This document shows positions 14,948-22,899 of a DNA stretch of 34,655 nucleotides, in pieces. Both the position numbers and the translations under genes were made by a program. Position 1 is the stretch's first letter. Each line of letters opens with the position of its first letter. This stretch comes from Bacteroidales bacterium. Its GTDB lineage: Bacteria; Bacteroidota; Bacteroidia; Bacteroidales; F082. The stretch spans positions 1 through 34,655 of the forward strand of contig JAEEQP010000042.1 in NCBI GenBank assembly GCA_016285355.1, read 5' to 3'. Under the pieces are notes generated by a model, which was not told where the DNA came from, ran no database searches, and saw only the letters and a program-made list of their open reading frames with translations.

Positions 14948-15040
14948 CAAACACGATTACGCTCACGGCGACGTTTGTTCCGGTGGCATCTGCCAATTCT
15001 TGATAATGAACAAGCCTACCCGCGAGCTTGTTTTTTAATT
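14948..15040 (+). ncRNA. Putative attenuator leader or small RNA ahead of the NYN-domain gene
   Basis: About 90 nt between the -7 box and ATG 15041. AACAAGC (15009-15015) pairs with GCTTGTT (15026-15032) and runs into six T (15031-15036), a classic terminator placed 4 bp before the coding region. TTGTTC (14975-14980) can instead pair with GAACAA (15008-15013), which shares bases with the terminator stem, so the two folds exclude each other. It could be an attenuator, or a small RNA ending at 15036. I do not recognise an Rfam class. Confidence 0.5.
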
Positions 15041-15739
15041 ATGAGGAAAGATACATTACACACACTGCCCCCAACAAAAATCGCTGTTCTTATTGATGGC
15101 GGTTTCTTTCTGAAAAGATTCAACGCACTATACAATAAAGACAGAAGTTTATCAGCCGAGGAAATTGCTGATTGTATGCATTCCATGGCCTTACACATGG
15201 TTGGCAACAACACGCTTTACCGCATTTTCTATTATGATTGTATGCCATTAGGCAAGAAATTTCACAACCCGATTACACATAAGTCCGTAGATTTCAGCAA
15301 ATCAACCGAATACATTTTCAGATGCAAACTATTTGATGCATTGAGAAGAAAGCGTAAAGTGGCATTGCGCCTCGGCACACTGAAAGACAACGGAAATTGG
15401 ATGCTCCACCCAGAAATCACTAAAGAACTGCTATCAGGAAAAAAGAAACTCGAAGACTTGAAAGAAGATGATGTCTATATGGAGATTCGACAGAAAGGCA
15501 TCGACATGAAAATAGGTGTTGACATTTCCTCTTTGGCGCTGAAAAAGTTAGTAGATACAATTGTTTTGGTTGCTGGCGATGCCGACTTTGTACCAGCAGC
15601 AAAATTAGCCAGACGCGAAGGTATTGACTTCATCCTCCACCCAATGGCAGCCCACATTGATCCAGACCTTTTTGAGCACATTGATGGACTGAGTAGTTTC
15701 AAGCCAACGATTCCGACCTCAAAACCAAACAAGGACTGA
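15041..15739 (+). CDS. NYN domain (LabA/DUF88-like) protein, putative PIN-fold ribonuclease
   Basis: 232 residues. The protein is a single NYN domain. The N-terminal strand KIAVLIDGGFFLKRF carries the first metal-binding Asp, the central part has 'YRIFYYDCMPLGKK', and 'DTIVLVAGDADFVPAAKLARREGIDFILHPM' supplies the late S/G-D-x-D-F motif with the remaining acidic residues. NYN proteins belong to the PIN-like nuclease superfamily and usually act on RNA; the target here is unknown. The start at ATG 15041 follows directly after a terminator-like hairpin. The upstream in-frame TTG (14945) is rejected because it lies in the -7 box. It ends 8 bp before prfA and may contribute to prfA-pyrF transcription. 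Confidence 0.85.
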   Translation: MRKDTLHTLPPTKIAVLIDGGFFLKRFNALYNKDRSLSAEEIADCMHSMALHMVGNNTLYRIFYYDCMPLGKKFHNPITHKSVDFSKSTEYIFRCKLFDALRRKRKVALRLGTLKDNGNWMLHPEITKELLSGKKKLEDLKEDDVYMEIRQKGIDMKIGVDISSLALKKLVDTIVLVAGDADFVPAAKLARREGIDFILHPMAAHIDPDLFEHIDGLSSFKPTIPTSKPNKD

Positions 15740-15747
15740 TTGAAAAT

Positions 15748-16854
15748 ATGGACATCACCGAAAAACTCGAAACAATAAAACACCGTTGGGAGGAAATGGG
15801 CGAACAGCTCGCCGACCCTGCCGTGGCAGCCGACATGAAGAAGTTCGTGAAGCTCAACAAGGACTATAAGGACCTGGAGCCTATCGTCGTGGCATTCAAG
15901 GAATACAAAACCCTGAAAGCCAACATTGAGGAAGCCAAGGAAATCCTCGCCACCGAGAAAGACGAAGAAATGCACAAGATGGCCGTCGAAGAGATGGAAA
16001 CTGCCCAAACGCGCATCGAGCAGTTGGAGCAGGACATCCGCGTGATGATGATTCCCAAAGACCCGCAGGACAGTAAGAACGCCGTCATGGAAATCCGTGC
16101 GGGCACAGGAGGCGACGAGGCCTGTCTTTTCGCTGGCGACCTGTTCCGCATGTATTCCAAATTCTGCGAAAATAAAGGCTGGAAAGTCGAAGTGACTTCC
16201 GTCAGTGAAGGCGCGAGCGGTGGCTATAAGGAAATCGACTTTAACGTGACAGGCAACGGCTGTTATGGTATTTTGAAATTTGAATCTGGCGTACACCGTG
16301 TGCAGCGGGTGCCCAAGACTGAGGCCCAAGGCCGCATCCATACCTCTGCCGCCTCGGTGGCGGTTTTGCCTGAAGCCGAGGAGTTCGATGTGGAAATCAA
16401 CGAGGGCGAAATCAAATGGGACACCTTCCGCTCGTCGGGTGCTGGAGGTCAGAATGTGAACAAGGTGGAGTCGGGCGTACGTTTGCGCTATATGTGGAAG
16501 AACCCCAACACAGGCGAGATGCAGGAAATCCTCATCGAATGTACCGAAACCCGCGACCAACCTAAGAACCGAGAACGTGCCTTGTCGAGATTGCGTACGC
16601 GCATCTACGACATGGAATACCAAAAATACATTAGCGACATCTCCGCCAAACGCAAGACCATGGTCTCCACCGGCGACCGCTCGGCAAAGATTCGCACTTA
16701 TAACTATCCCCAAGGCCGCGTCACTGACCATCGCGTAGAGGGTTTGACCGTCTATAACCTCGCCGCCGTCATGGATGGTGACCTTGACGAAATCATCAAT
16801 CGACTTCAAATGGCCGAGAATGCTGAAAGACTGAAAGAAAACATAGAACAATAA
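15748..16854 (+). CDS. prfA: Peptide chain release factor 1
   Basis: 368 residues, slightly longer than the usual 355-360. RF1 recognises UAA and UAG in the ribosomal A site and triggers peptide release. The GGQ motif is at 233-235 ([18 protein letters not shown]). The anticodon-like tripeptide region reads [15 protein letters not shown], with P-K-T at 189-191, which is the RF1 form (P-x-T) and not the SPF of RF2. The N-terminal coiled-coil domain (1-110) is intact. pyrF starts 1 bp after the stop, so the two are co-translated. Confidence 0.97.
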   Translation: MDITEKLETIKHRWEEMGEQLADPAVAADMKKFVKLNKDYKDLEPIVVAFKEYKTLKANIEEAKEILATEKDEEMHKMAVEEMETAQTRIEQLEQDIRVMMIPKDPQDSKNAVMEIRAGTGGDEACLFAGDLFRMYSKFCENKGWKVEVTSVSEGASGGYKEIDFNVTGNGCYGILKFESGVHRVQRVPKTEAQGRIHTSAASVAVLPEAEEFDVEINEGEIKWDTFRSSGAGGQNVNKVESGVRLRYMWKNPNTGEMQEILIECTETRDQPKNRERALSRLRTRIYDMEYQKYISDISAKRKTMVSTGDRSAKIRTYNYPQGRVTDHRVEGLTVYNLAAVMDGDLDEIINRLQMAENAERLKENIEQ

Positions 16855-16855
16855 T

Positions 16856-17683
16856 ATGAACAAACAACAACTTTTCGATCAAATCAAGAAAAAGCAGTCG
16901 TTCCTTTGTGTCGGCTTGGACACTGACATCAACAAAATTCCGCAGGAGCTGTTGGCTATGGACGACCCTGTTTTTGAGTTTAACAAGCAGATTATCAACC
17001 ACACCGCACCTTACTCTGTGGCTTACAAGCCCAATACAGCCTTCTATGAGGTCTATGGTGCCAAGGGTTGGCAGAGTTTGGAACGCACTATCCAATACAT
17101 CAAGAACAACCACCCCGACATCTTCATCATCGCGGATGCCAAGCGTGGCGACATCGGCAACACCTCGGCCAACTACGCCAAGGCCTTTTTCAACACCTTA
17201 AAAGCCGATGCCTTGACCGTGGCGCCTTACATGGGCAAGGACTCCGTAGAGCCTTTCCTCAACTTCGAGGACAAATGGGTTGTCCTTTTGGCCTTGACCT
17301 CCAACAAAGGTTCACAAGACTTTCAATACCTGAATGTCGGCGAGCGGATGCTTCACCAACAAGTGTTGCAAACTGCCACCACTTGGGCCACTTCGGAGCA
17401 GCTGATGTTTGTGGTGGGCGCGACGCATCCTGAGGAATTGGGCGAAATCCGCAAGATGTTGCCCGACTATTTCTTCCTCGTCCCGGGTGTGGGTGCCCAA
17501 GGCGGCGATTTGCAAGCCGTAGCCCACAACGGCTTAAACAACGAATGCGGGTTGTTAGTCAACTCATCGAGAGGGATTATTTATGCTTCGAATGGTAGCG
17601 ACTTTGCTGTTCGGGCAGGTGAAGAAGCAAAGAAACTGCAAGTGCAGATGGCGGAGTTGCTGAAGGAGAAAGGGTTGATTTAG
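16856..17683 (+). CDS. pyrF: Orotidine 5'-phosphate decarboxylase (type 2)
   Basis: 275 residues. The enzyme decarboxylates OMP to UMP, the last step of de novo pyrimidine synthesis. The catalytic D-x-K-R-x-D-I motif is [14 protein letters not shown] (Asp94, Lys96, Asp99). '[12 protein letters not shown]' at 18-29 and '[16 protein letters not shown]' near 203-218 (phosphate loop) are typical of the longer type 2 form of about 270 residues. It follows prfA by 1 bp, a pairing common in Bacteroidales. It converges on the minus-strand genes across the terminator at 17712-17748. Confidence 0.96.
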   Translation: MNKQQLFDQIKKKQSFLCVGLDTDINKIPQELLAMDDPVFEFNKQIINHTAPYSVAYKPNTAFYEVYGAKGWQSLERTIQYIKNNHPDIFIIADAKRGDIGNTSANYAKAFFNTLKADALTVAPYMGKDSVEPFLNFEDKWVVLLALTSNKGSQDFQYLNVGERMLHQQVLQTATTWATSEQLMFVVGATHPEELGEIRKMLPDYFFLVPGVGAQGGDLQAVAHNGLNNECGLLVNSSRGIIYASNGSDFAVRAGEEAKKLQVQMAELLKEKGLI

Positions 17684-17684
17684 T

Positions 17685-17717
17685 TCTGGATTGCTTCGCT
17701 TCGCTCACAATGACGAA
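17685..17717. repeat. Interspersed repeat D, copy 1
   Basis: The stretch begins TCTGGATTGCTTCGCTTCGC and ends ACAATGACGAA. A related stretch occurs at 31580-31612 with the same ends and scattered changes. Motifs of the type 'GATTGCTTCGCTTCGCTC.CAATGACG' are known as dispersed palindromic repeats in several bacterial groups. Confidence 0.5.
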
Positions 17718-17748
17718 AAAAGTCGCCTCAAATGAGACGACTTTTTTT
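17712..17748. terminator. Bidirectional terminator between pyrF and the Omp28-like gene
   Basis: An A-run then GTCG-CCTC, loop AAAT, GAGACGAC and a T-run form a stem (AAAAAGTCG with CGACTTTTT) with A and T arms on both sides. It lies between converging genes and can end transcription from either side. Confidence 0.85.
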
Positions 17749-17767
17749 GTTGCAATCAGTTGGTCAG

Positions 17768-19810
17768 TTAACGAGCCACTGAGAAGGTGCGGTTCAGCAT
17801 GGCACCGTCGTTGGCAATGATGCGGATGAAATACATGCCATTGTTTAGGCTTTCGGTGTTAACCTGAGCCTTATTGCCAGTGACTTCCTGTCTCATAACG
17901 CGCTGACCCACTGCATTGTAAACCTCAACGCTTCTCATTCCTTCGCCTTCCACATTCAGTACATTGGCGGTCGGGTTAGGATAGAGCTTCAGGCTGTTTT
18001 CAAGTTCGTCGACGCTTTCCGTCCAGGTCTGGAAGGTGGTCTCGGGACCATAATAGGTTTGTCCGTTGATGATAGCGTATGCCTTCACCATGTAGATGCT
18101 TGACATTTCAAGGTCATCAGTGAAGCCCAGGATGTTACCGAACTCATTGTAGAAGCCCACGATAATCATCGGTTCCGAGCTAGTCACCTTACGGCAGGAG
18201 AAGCCCACTTCATCAGGATAACCCTCGTATGTCATAGGAGCGACAAAGTCGGCGTGGTTGTAATCCACGTTAGCAACCTGAGTCTCACCGATGGCCACTT
18301 GCACAGCACCTTCAACAGCCAACAGGTGTGAGGCCGATTCGCCAAAATCACCATCATCTTCATCACCGAAGAGCACATTGCCTTGGCTGTCCTTGACGAT
18401 GTAATAGCCATGACCGAACGAGCAGCAGATACCGTTGCCCATCTGGTCGTAGATAGTGAACTTCACACATTCGTTGGCAGGAACAGTAGCGTGCTCAATG
18501 TGGAGCTGCGTGCCTGTACCGCTGGCCAGCATGGTGTAAGGACCACCCGAAGCCAGCACTGAGCCATCGGAAGCGGTGAATTCCCAAGTGATGTGGTTAC
18601 CGAACTTGTCTTGCACAAGTTCAAGCGTCAGCTCTTCCTCGTCGCCTTCGATATCCATTGTTTGCCATTCGAGGCAGCTCACACTGCCAGTAGCCTGTGA
18701 ATTAAAAAGTTGACCATTGGCTTCCGTGATTTCAACATCGACAGGATAGTTGCCAAACGGAACCTCAACAGGAACTTCCACCTTGGTAAGGGCAAACTGT
18801 TCAAGCGTGCCTTCCCAACCCGCATCGTATGTTACACCTTCAACTTCAACATTGAGTTTCAATGAAGTAAGGGTTTCAGTACCACCATTTTGGATGGTAA
18901 CTTCAACAATTTTGGAGTGCGTGCAGGTAGTTCCCGCTTGTTGCGCCACGCTCTTGATGAAGGGGAAAATCGGTTCGTCAGAGCCTTGCACCATGTCGAG
19001 ATGGCAGGCCGTCAGAATAGGACGAGTCGCTTGTCCTTGTTGCTGTTCAGAGACCCATGCGAGGAAGAAGATGTTGTCGATATCAACATCAACACCATTG
19101 GGGCTACCGATGACTTCAGGGATTTCATACTCGTAGGTGCGGGTGATCAACGTGCCTTGCGTGGTAGGGCTGATGGACTCACCCCAAGCACTTTCCGTAA
19201 TGACATCGCGGAGAATGTGCATGTGGACATACTGACCATTGAGCCATTGGCCAGGATTGTAGTTGCCATAGTCAGCCTGTGAGCCGAGGATACTGTCCTG
19301 CAACATGGCTACAGTTAAATAGTTATGGTCAACGGTGCTGTTGCCAGTGTAGTACACCTCAACCGTAATCGTGGCCATACGCGTCTGAGGATTGACAATT
19401 GCCATACCGGCAACGTTGCATTCCGAAGCTTGAGCCAATTGTTGGTTAGCAATGCCAGCCCAAGCACCTCTGCTCTGACCAGCAGCTGTTGTACGGTTGA
19501 CCACACCCGAAGGATAACCGCTGATGCTGAAACCTCCGTGAATGGTATTACCGTCTTGGGTAATCATGTTAGGATAGGATGTCTGGGCATAACCACCAGC
19601 ATGAATGTTGATGGCCCAAAATCTGCCAGGATTGGCATCCATAAGCTCATTGGCGATACGGTGACCGTCAGTGCAATAACCGCAACCACGGCCTGTGAAC
19701 TCTTCGAGAATGACGTTCCTGTTGGCAGGTACCGTCGAAACATACTGCTGAGCTTTCAACGAGAAAGAGAACGCCAGCAAAGCCATTAAGGCAAAGGTAA
19801 ATTTCTTCAT
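17768..19810 (-). CDS. Omp28-like thioredoxin-fold protein with T9SS sorting domain
   Basis: 680 residues from the ATG at 19810. The signal peptide MKKFTFALMALLAFSFSLKAQQ is followed by an Omp28-like domain: 'NVILEEFTGRGCGYCTDGHRIANEL' with a C-G-Y-C pair (Cys43, Cys46) as in thioredoxin folds, then 'AINIHAGGYAQTSYPNMITQDG'. Middle beta domains (about 330-580) are of unknown role. The last 75 residues ('LKLYPNPTANVLNVEG...LNNGMYFIRIIANDGAMLNRTFSVAR') are a type A T9SS sorting domain, so the protein should reach the cell surface. A longer frame open to 19921 was rejected because it crosses the ilvE terminator and this gene's own -7 box. Redox activity is possible from the CxxC but unproven. 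Confidence 0.88.
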   Translation of the reverse strand: MKKFTFALMALLAFSFSLKAQQYVSTVPANRNVILEEFTGRGCGYCTDGHRIANELMDANPGRFWAINIHAGGYAQTSYPNMITQDGNTIHGGFSISGYPSGVVNRTTAAGQSRGAWAGIANQQLAQASECNVAGMAIVNPQTRMATITVEVYYTGNSTVDHNYLTVAMLQDSILGSQADYGNYNPGQWLNGQYVHMHILRDVITESAWGESISPTTQGTLITRTYEYEIPEVIGSPNGVDVDIDNIFFLAWVSEQQQGQATRPILTACHLDMVQGSDEPIFPFIKSVAQQAGTTCTHSKIVEVTIQNGGTETLTSLKLNVEVEGVTYDAGWEGTLEQFALTKVEVPVEVPFGNYPVDVEITEANGQLFNSQATGSVSCLEWQTMDIEGDEEELTLELVQDKFGNHITWEFTASDGSVLASGGPYTMLASGTGTQLHIEHATVPANECVKFTIYDQMGNGICCSFGHGYYIVKDSQGNVLFGDEDDGDFGESASHLLAVEGAVQVAIGETQVANVDYNHADFVAPMTYEGYPDEVGFSCRKVTSSEPMIIVGFYNEFGNILGFTDDLEMSSIYMVKAYAIINGQTYYGPETTFQTWTESVDELENSLKLYPNPTANVLNVEGEGMRSVEVYNAVGQRVMRQEVTGNKAQVNTESLNNGMYFIRIIANDGAMLNRTFSVAR

Positions 19811-19847
19811 AGTGATAGTGTTTAAATTGATTTCTTTTTTTCCGCCA

Positions 19848-19855
19848 CAAAAATA
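19848..19855 (-). promoter_or_regulatory. Bacteroidota -7 promoter box for the Omp28-like gene
   Basis: On the minus strand this reads TATTTTTG, a TAnnTTTG match 37 bp before the ATG at 19810. Confidence 0.6.
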
Positions 19856-19864
19856 CACATTAAT

Positions 19865-19897
19865 CAAAAAAATGCGCCACTTTGTGACGCATTTTTT
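19865..19897 (-). terminator. Rho-independent terminator after ilvE
   Basis: AAATGCGCCAC pairs with GTGACGCATTT around a 3-nt loop (one internal mismatch), with a T-run on the minus-strand side. It lies about 25 bp after the ilvE stop codon. Confidence 0.8.
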
Positions 19898-19921
19898 CAT
19901 TCTTTTTGCAAAAGTCTCCAA

Positions 19922-20947
19922 TTAGAGGCCCTCTATGACGGTCGTCCAGCCAAATTCATCAGGCTCGGTGCCGTACTGGATGCCACGGAGTTTGTTGTAA
20001 AGCTTCAAGCTCCAAGGACCTGGCTTGCCGTCGCCAAAGGTGTATGACTTGCCGTTTTCGGGGTCGTCGATACGCGAGATGGGGCTGATGACGGCAGCAG
20101 TGCCGCATGCGCCTGCTTCTTCGAAGGTGGCCAGCTCCTCTTCAGCGATGGGACGACGTTCGACCTTCATGCCGATGGTCTCGGCCAATTGCATCAAGCT
20201 CTTGTTGGTGATGGAAGGCAGAATGGATGTGCTCTGAGGCGTGATGTAGGTGTTGTCCTTGATACCGAAGAAGTTGGCTGCGCCAGCCTCGTCGATGTAC
20301 TTCTTCTCCTTGGCGTCGAGATAGAACTCGCAGGCATACTGGCCGCCGTGGCAAGCCTCAACGTGCGGACGCAAAGAAGCAGCATAGTTTCCACCCACTT
20401 TGTAGGTACCGGTGCCGAGCGGGGCAGCGCGGTCATACTTGCGTGTGATGACGTATGGGTTAGCCATGAAGCCGCCCTTGAAGTAAGGACCGACGGGAGT
20501 CACAAAGATCATGAACAAATACTCGTCAGCAGGTTTCACACCCACGCGGGCACCTGTGCCGATGAGCAACGGACGGAGATAGAGCGAAGCACCTGTTTCA
20601 TACGGCGGGATGAAGTCGGCATTGAGGCGGATAACCTTCTCAACGGCTTCCCAGAACTTCTCATCCGGAACCTCGGCCATCATGATGCCCTGAGCCGAAC
20701 GTTGCAAACGCTTGCAGTTTTCGTCCCAACGGAACACACGCACCTTGCCGTCCTTGCCACGGAAAGCCTTCATGCCTTCGAAAGCTTCTTGACCATAATG
20801 CAGGCAGGTAGCGGCCATGTGAATGTTAATACTGGTGTCGGAGCTGACTTCCAATTCGCCCCATTTGCCGTTGCGGAAATAGCAGCGGACATTGTAATTC
20901 GTTGGATAATAACCAAATGTTAAGTTTGCCCAATCGATGTTTTGCAT
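19922..20947 (-). CDS. ilvE: Branched-chain amino acid aminotransferase
   Basis: 341 residues, a fold-type IV PLP enzyme that transaminates the keto acids of leucine, isoleucine and valine with glutamate. The PLP lysine is Lys183 in GTGTYKVGGNYAASL. 'CLHYGQEAFEGMKAFRG' (48-64) and 'YIDEAGAANFFGI' are further family motifs. The KVGGNY form and the length are those of the longer BCAT subfamily also found in eukaryotes. The gene stands alone: a -7-like box lies upstream at 20994-21001 and a terminator lies downstream. Confidence 0.96.
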   Translation of the reverse strand: MQNIDWANLTFGYYPTNYNVRCYFRNGKWGELEVSSDTSINIHMAATCLHYGQEAFEGMKAFRGKDGKVRVFRWDENCKRLQRSAQGIMMAEVPDEKFWEAVEKVIRLNADFIPPYETGASLYLRPLLIGTGARVGVKPADEYLFMIFVTPVGPYFKGGFMANPYVITRKYDRAAPLGTGTYKVGGNYAASLRPHVEACHGGQYACEFYLDAKEKKYIDEAGAANFFGIKDNTYITPQSTSILPSITNKSLMQLAETIGMKVERRPIAEEELATFEEAGACGTAAVISPISRIDDPENGKSYTFGDGKPGPWSLKLYNKLRGIQYGTEPDEFGWTTVIEGL

Positions 20948-20993
20948 AATTCTTATTTTTTAGTGATTGAATTCTGTCGTTTTTAAAAGTCCA

Positions 20994-21001
20994 CGAAATT
21001 A
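20994..21001 (-). promoter_or_regulatory. Possible -7 promoter box for ilvE
   Basis: The minus strand reads TAATTTCG, one base away from TAnnTTTG, 46 bp before the ilvE start. Confidence 0.4.
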
Positions 21002-21040
21002 CGAATTATTTCTGAATGTTCGACGCTTTTTTGGAGATTT

Positions 21041-22210
21041 TTAAAACTTTAGTCCCAATGCCATTTCAAGGTAATGAGTCTCAATGCCATATTGAGCCTT
21101 CAAGTCCTTGATTTGCTGCAAGATTTTCGGGTCTTTCGTGTTTTTCGATGTTTTTCTACCTACCAGCAACACATTCTTCGGCGTATGCTCCATCTCAATG
21201 AACTCCATGACTTGGGTCTTGTAGCCGAAATACTCTAAAATCAGAGCACGGATGGTATCGGTAATCATCACCGCCTGACGTTCGAGGAAGATGCCGTAGC
21301 GCGTGATGGCATCCACCTTGCCTGAGCGTTCCATCTCTTGCCGAATTTGCTTGTGGCAGCATGGGGCGCAAACTATCAGTTCCGCACCTGCCTTAATACC
21401 TGAGGCGATGGCATCGTCGGTGGCGGTGTTGCAGGCATGAAGCGCAATCAGCACATCCAACTTTTCGGGATGATACGCCTCAATGCTGCTCTCCACAAAC
21501 TCCAAACCCTTCAAACCCGATGACTTAATGATTTCATTGATTTTCAGCACCAAGTCGGGACGAATTTCCACGCCTTTGATGTCCACGTCCAAATTCAACT
21601 TTTGGGTCAGCAGTTCGTGAAGGGCAAAAGTGAGGTACCCCTTCCCTGCCCCCATGTCGGCGATATGGACCGTTCCCTCAAACTTCATCGGTCTGATGAG
21701 GCTTTCCACTATCTCGGCGTACTTGTAAATCTGCTTGAACTTGTGCTGCATGTCGGCGGTAATCTTACCTTCACGTGTAGTCAAACCAAGCTGATACCAC
21801 CAAGGATTTGCAGGGTTGATGAGGCGGGCTTTCTGCTTGTCGTGTTCCAAGTTCTGCTCACGGCATTCCTGCACTTTTTTGGTTTGGATTGTAGCTTTGC
21901 CTTTGGAAGAAACCAACAAAGTGACATCCTCACTCACCGTGAACAGCACGGCATTCAAGAAATGTTCAGGAAGCATTTCTCTCAGAATGTCAAGCATTTG
22001 CAAAGCATCATAATTCTTCACCTCATCGCGTCGCTCATAGTGATAAGTGAAGGCAAACAGTCGCTTCTCCTTTATTAATACAGGCTTCACATAAATGTTG
22101 CGCAACTCGTCATGCTTCTGCACTGGCTTGCTCAGCGTCATTTTCACCAAGGTGCTTTGCTCGGCGGCCTCGTTGACACGGCTCAGAAATCTTTCAATGT
22201 TTTCCGACAT
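21041..22210 (-). CDS. Class I SAM-dependent methyltransferase (Methyltransf_32/METTL25-like)
   Basis: 389 residues. The N-terminal 150 residues form a domain I do not recognise. The Rossmann part follows: motif I 'VHIADMGAGKGYLTFALHELL' (SAM-binding D-x-G-x-G-x-G), then 'DIKGVEIRPDLVLKINEI', 'DVLIALHACNTATDDAIASGIKAGAELIVCAPCCHKQIRQEM'. The 'LHACNTATD...CAPCCHKQ' motif with its cysteine and histidine cluster is typical of the Methyltransf_32 group, which includes eukaryotic METTL25 and GSTCD relatives. The substrate is unknown; RNA or protein are both possible. It has its own -7 box (22226-22233, minus strand). Confidence 0.85.
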   Translation of the reverse strand: MSENIERFLSRVNEAAEQSTLVKMTLSKPVQKHDELRNIYVKPVLIKEKRLFAFTYHYERRDEVKNYDALQMLDILREMLPEHFLNAVLFTVSEDVTLLVSSKGKATIQTKKVQECREQNLEHDKQKARLINPANPWWYQLGLTTREGKITADMQHKFKQIYKYAEIVESLIRPMKFEGTVHIADMGAGKGYLTFALHELLTQKLNLDVDIKGVEIRPDLVLKINEIIKSSGLKGLEFVESSIEAYHPEKLDVLIALHACNTATDDAIASGIKAGAELIVCAPCCHKQIRQEMERSGKVDAITRYGIFLERQAVMITDTIRALILEYFGYKTQVMEFIEMEHTPKNVLLVGRKTSKNTKDPKILQQIKDLKAQYGIETHYLEMALGLKF

Positions 22211-22225
22211 GGTTTATTATTTCGG

Positions 22226-22233
22226 CAAAAGTA
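22226..22233 (-). promoter_or_regulatory. Bacteroidota -7 promoter box for the methyltransferase gene
   Basis: The minus strand reads TACTTTTG, 15 bp before the start codon at 22210, so the leader would be very short. Confidence 0.55.
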
Positions 22234-22245
22234 AATGGAGTTGGT

Positions 22246-22857
22246 TTATTCTGGTAAAGCCACCGCTGGCCAGCCATAATCTTGAACCATCTTGACTGCC
22301 AAATTGTGCTTCTTCACATAGTCGGCAATGAAGCGCAGCCTGATGTCCTCGCGTTTCTCCTGATTGCTATTGATTTCCCAGAAGGCTTCAAAATTATCAC
22401 CAAAGATTCTCTTGGAACTTTCCATGTTGCCGGCACCGTTCTCCACAGCATCGAAGTTGGTCACCTCGAAGCCATTGTCGGTCTTCTTCAGGTGCATCAA
22501 TCCGGGATGGTCGCCGCCAGAAACGGTCTTCAATGTGTCGCCCGACTGATTATAGTTGAATACCCAAAAGTCGCCCCAAATCAGAACATCGTCCTTATTC
22601 CCTTCATCCGTGCTGATAATAATAGGACAAGGGATGCAGTACTCGGCTTCCGCGTAATTCTTGCCAATCACGTTCACCAAGTAATCCTCGACGGCAGCAT
22701 TGCAAAGTTCCGCGTCAGACACGACTTCTTTAACCTGAGTGACTTCCTCTTGAGCTTCTTTAGGTTGTTCCTTGGCTTTCTTATTGCCACAACCGACCAA
22801 ACTAACGCCGCAAATCAGGATGGCAGCCATCATCCACATTTTCAATGTCTTGTTCAT
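22246..22857 (-). CDS. Lipoprotein of unknown function
   Basis: 203 residues from ATG 22857. The signal peptide ends in a lipobox L-V-G-C (Cys23), followed by a charged linker 'KKAKEQPKEAQEEVTQVKE' typical of surface or outer-membrane lipoproteins. The mature domain (about 55-203; 'AVEDYLVNVIGKNYAEAEYCIPCPIIISTDE...DVLIWGDFWVFNYNQSGDTLKTVSGGDHPGLMHL') resembles NTF2-like or small beta/alpha proteins, but I cannot assign a family. A -7 box (22891-22898) gives it its own transcript after the sialidase gene. A longer frame, open to 22893, starts inside that box and is unlikely. Confidence 0.8.
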   Translation of the reverse strand: MNKTLKMWMMAAILICGVSLVGCGNKKAKEQPKEAQEEVTQVKEVVSDAELCNAAVEDYLVNVIGKNYAEAEYCIPCPIIISTDEGNKDDVLIWGDFWVFNYNQSGDTLKTVSGGDHPGLMHLKKTDNGFEVTNFDAVENGAGNMESSKRIFGDNFEAFWEINSNQEKREDIRLRFIADYVKKHNLAVKMVQDYGWPAVALPE

Positions 22858-22890
22858 AGTTCTTTTATTTTTCGTATTTAATTTCTGGTG

Positions 22891-22898
22891 CAAAGATA
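22891..22898 (-). promoter_or_regulatory. Bacteroidota -7 promoter box for the lipoprotein gene
   Basis: The minus strand reads TATCTTTG, an exact TAnnTTTG match 34 bp before ATG 22857 and just after the sialidase stop. Confidence 0.65.
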
Positions 22899-22899
22899 C

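Noticed and set aside
15475..16863. 462-residue open frame on the minus strand opposite prfA and the NYN gene
   Set aside because: It is antisense to two clear genes, has no recognisable domain, and arises from codon bias of prfA on the other strand.
19811..19921. Longer N-terminus for the Omp28-like protein
   Set aside because: It would cross the ilvE terminator and the gene's own -7 box, and would bury the signal peptide.
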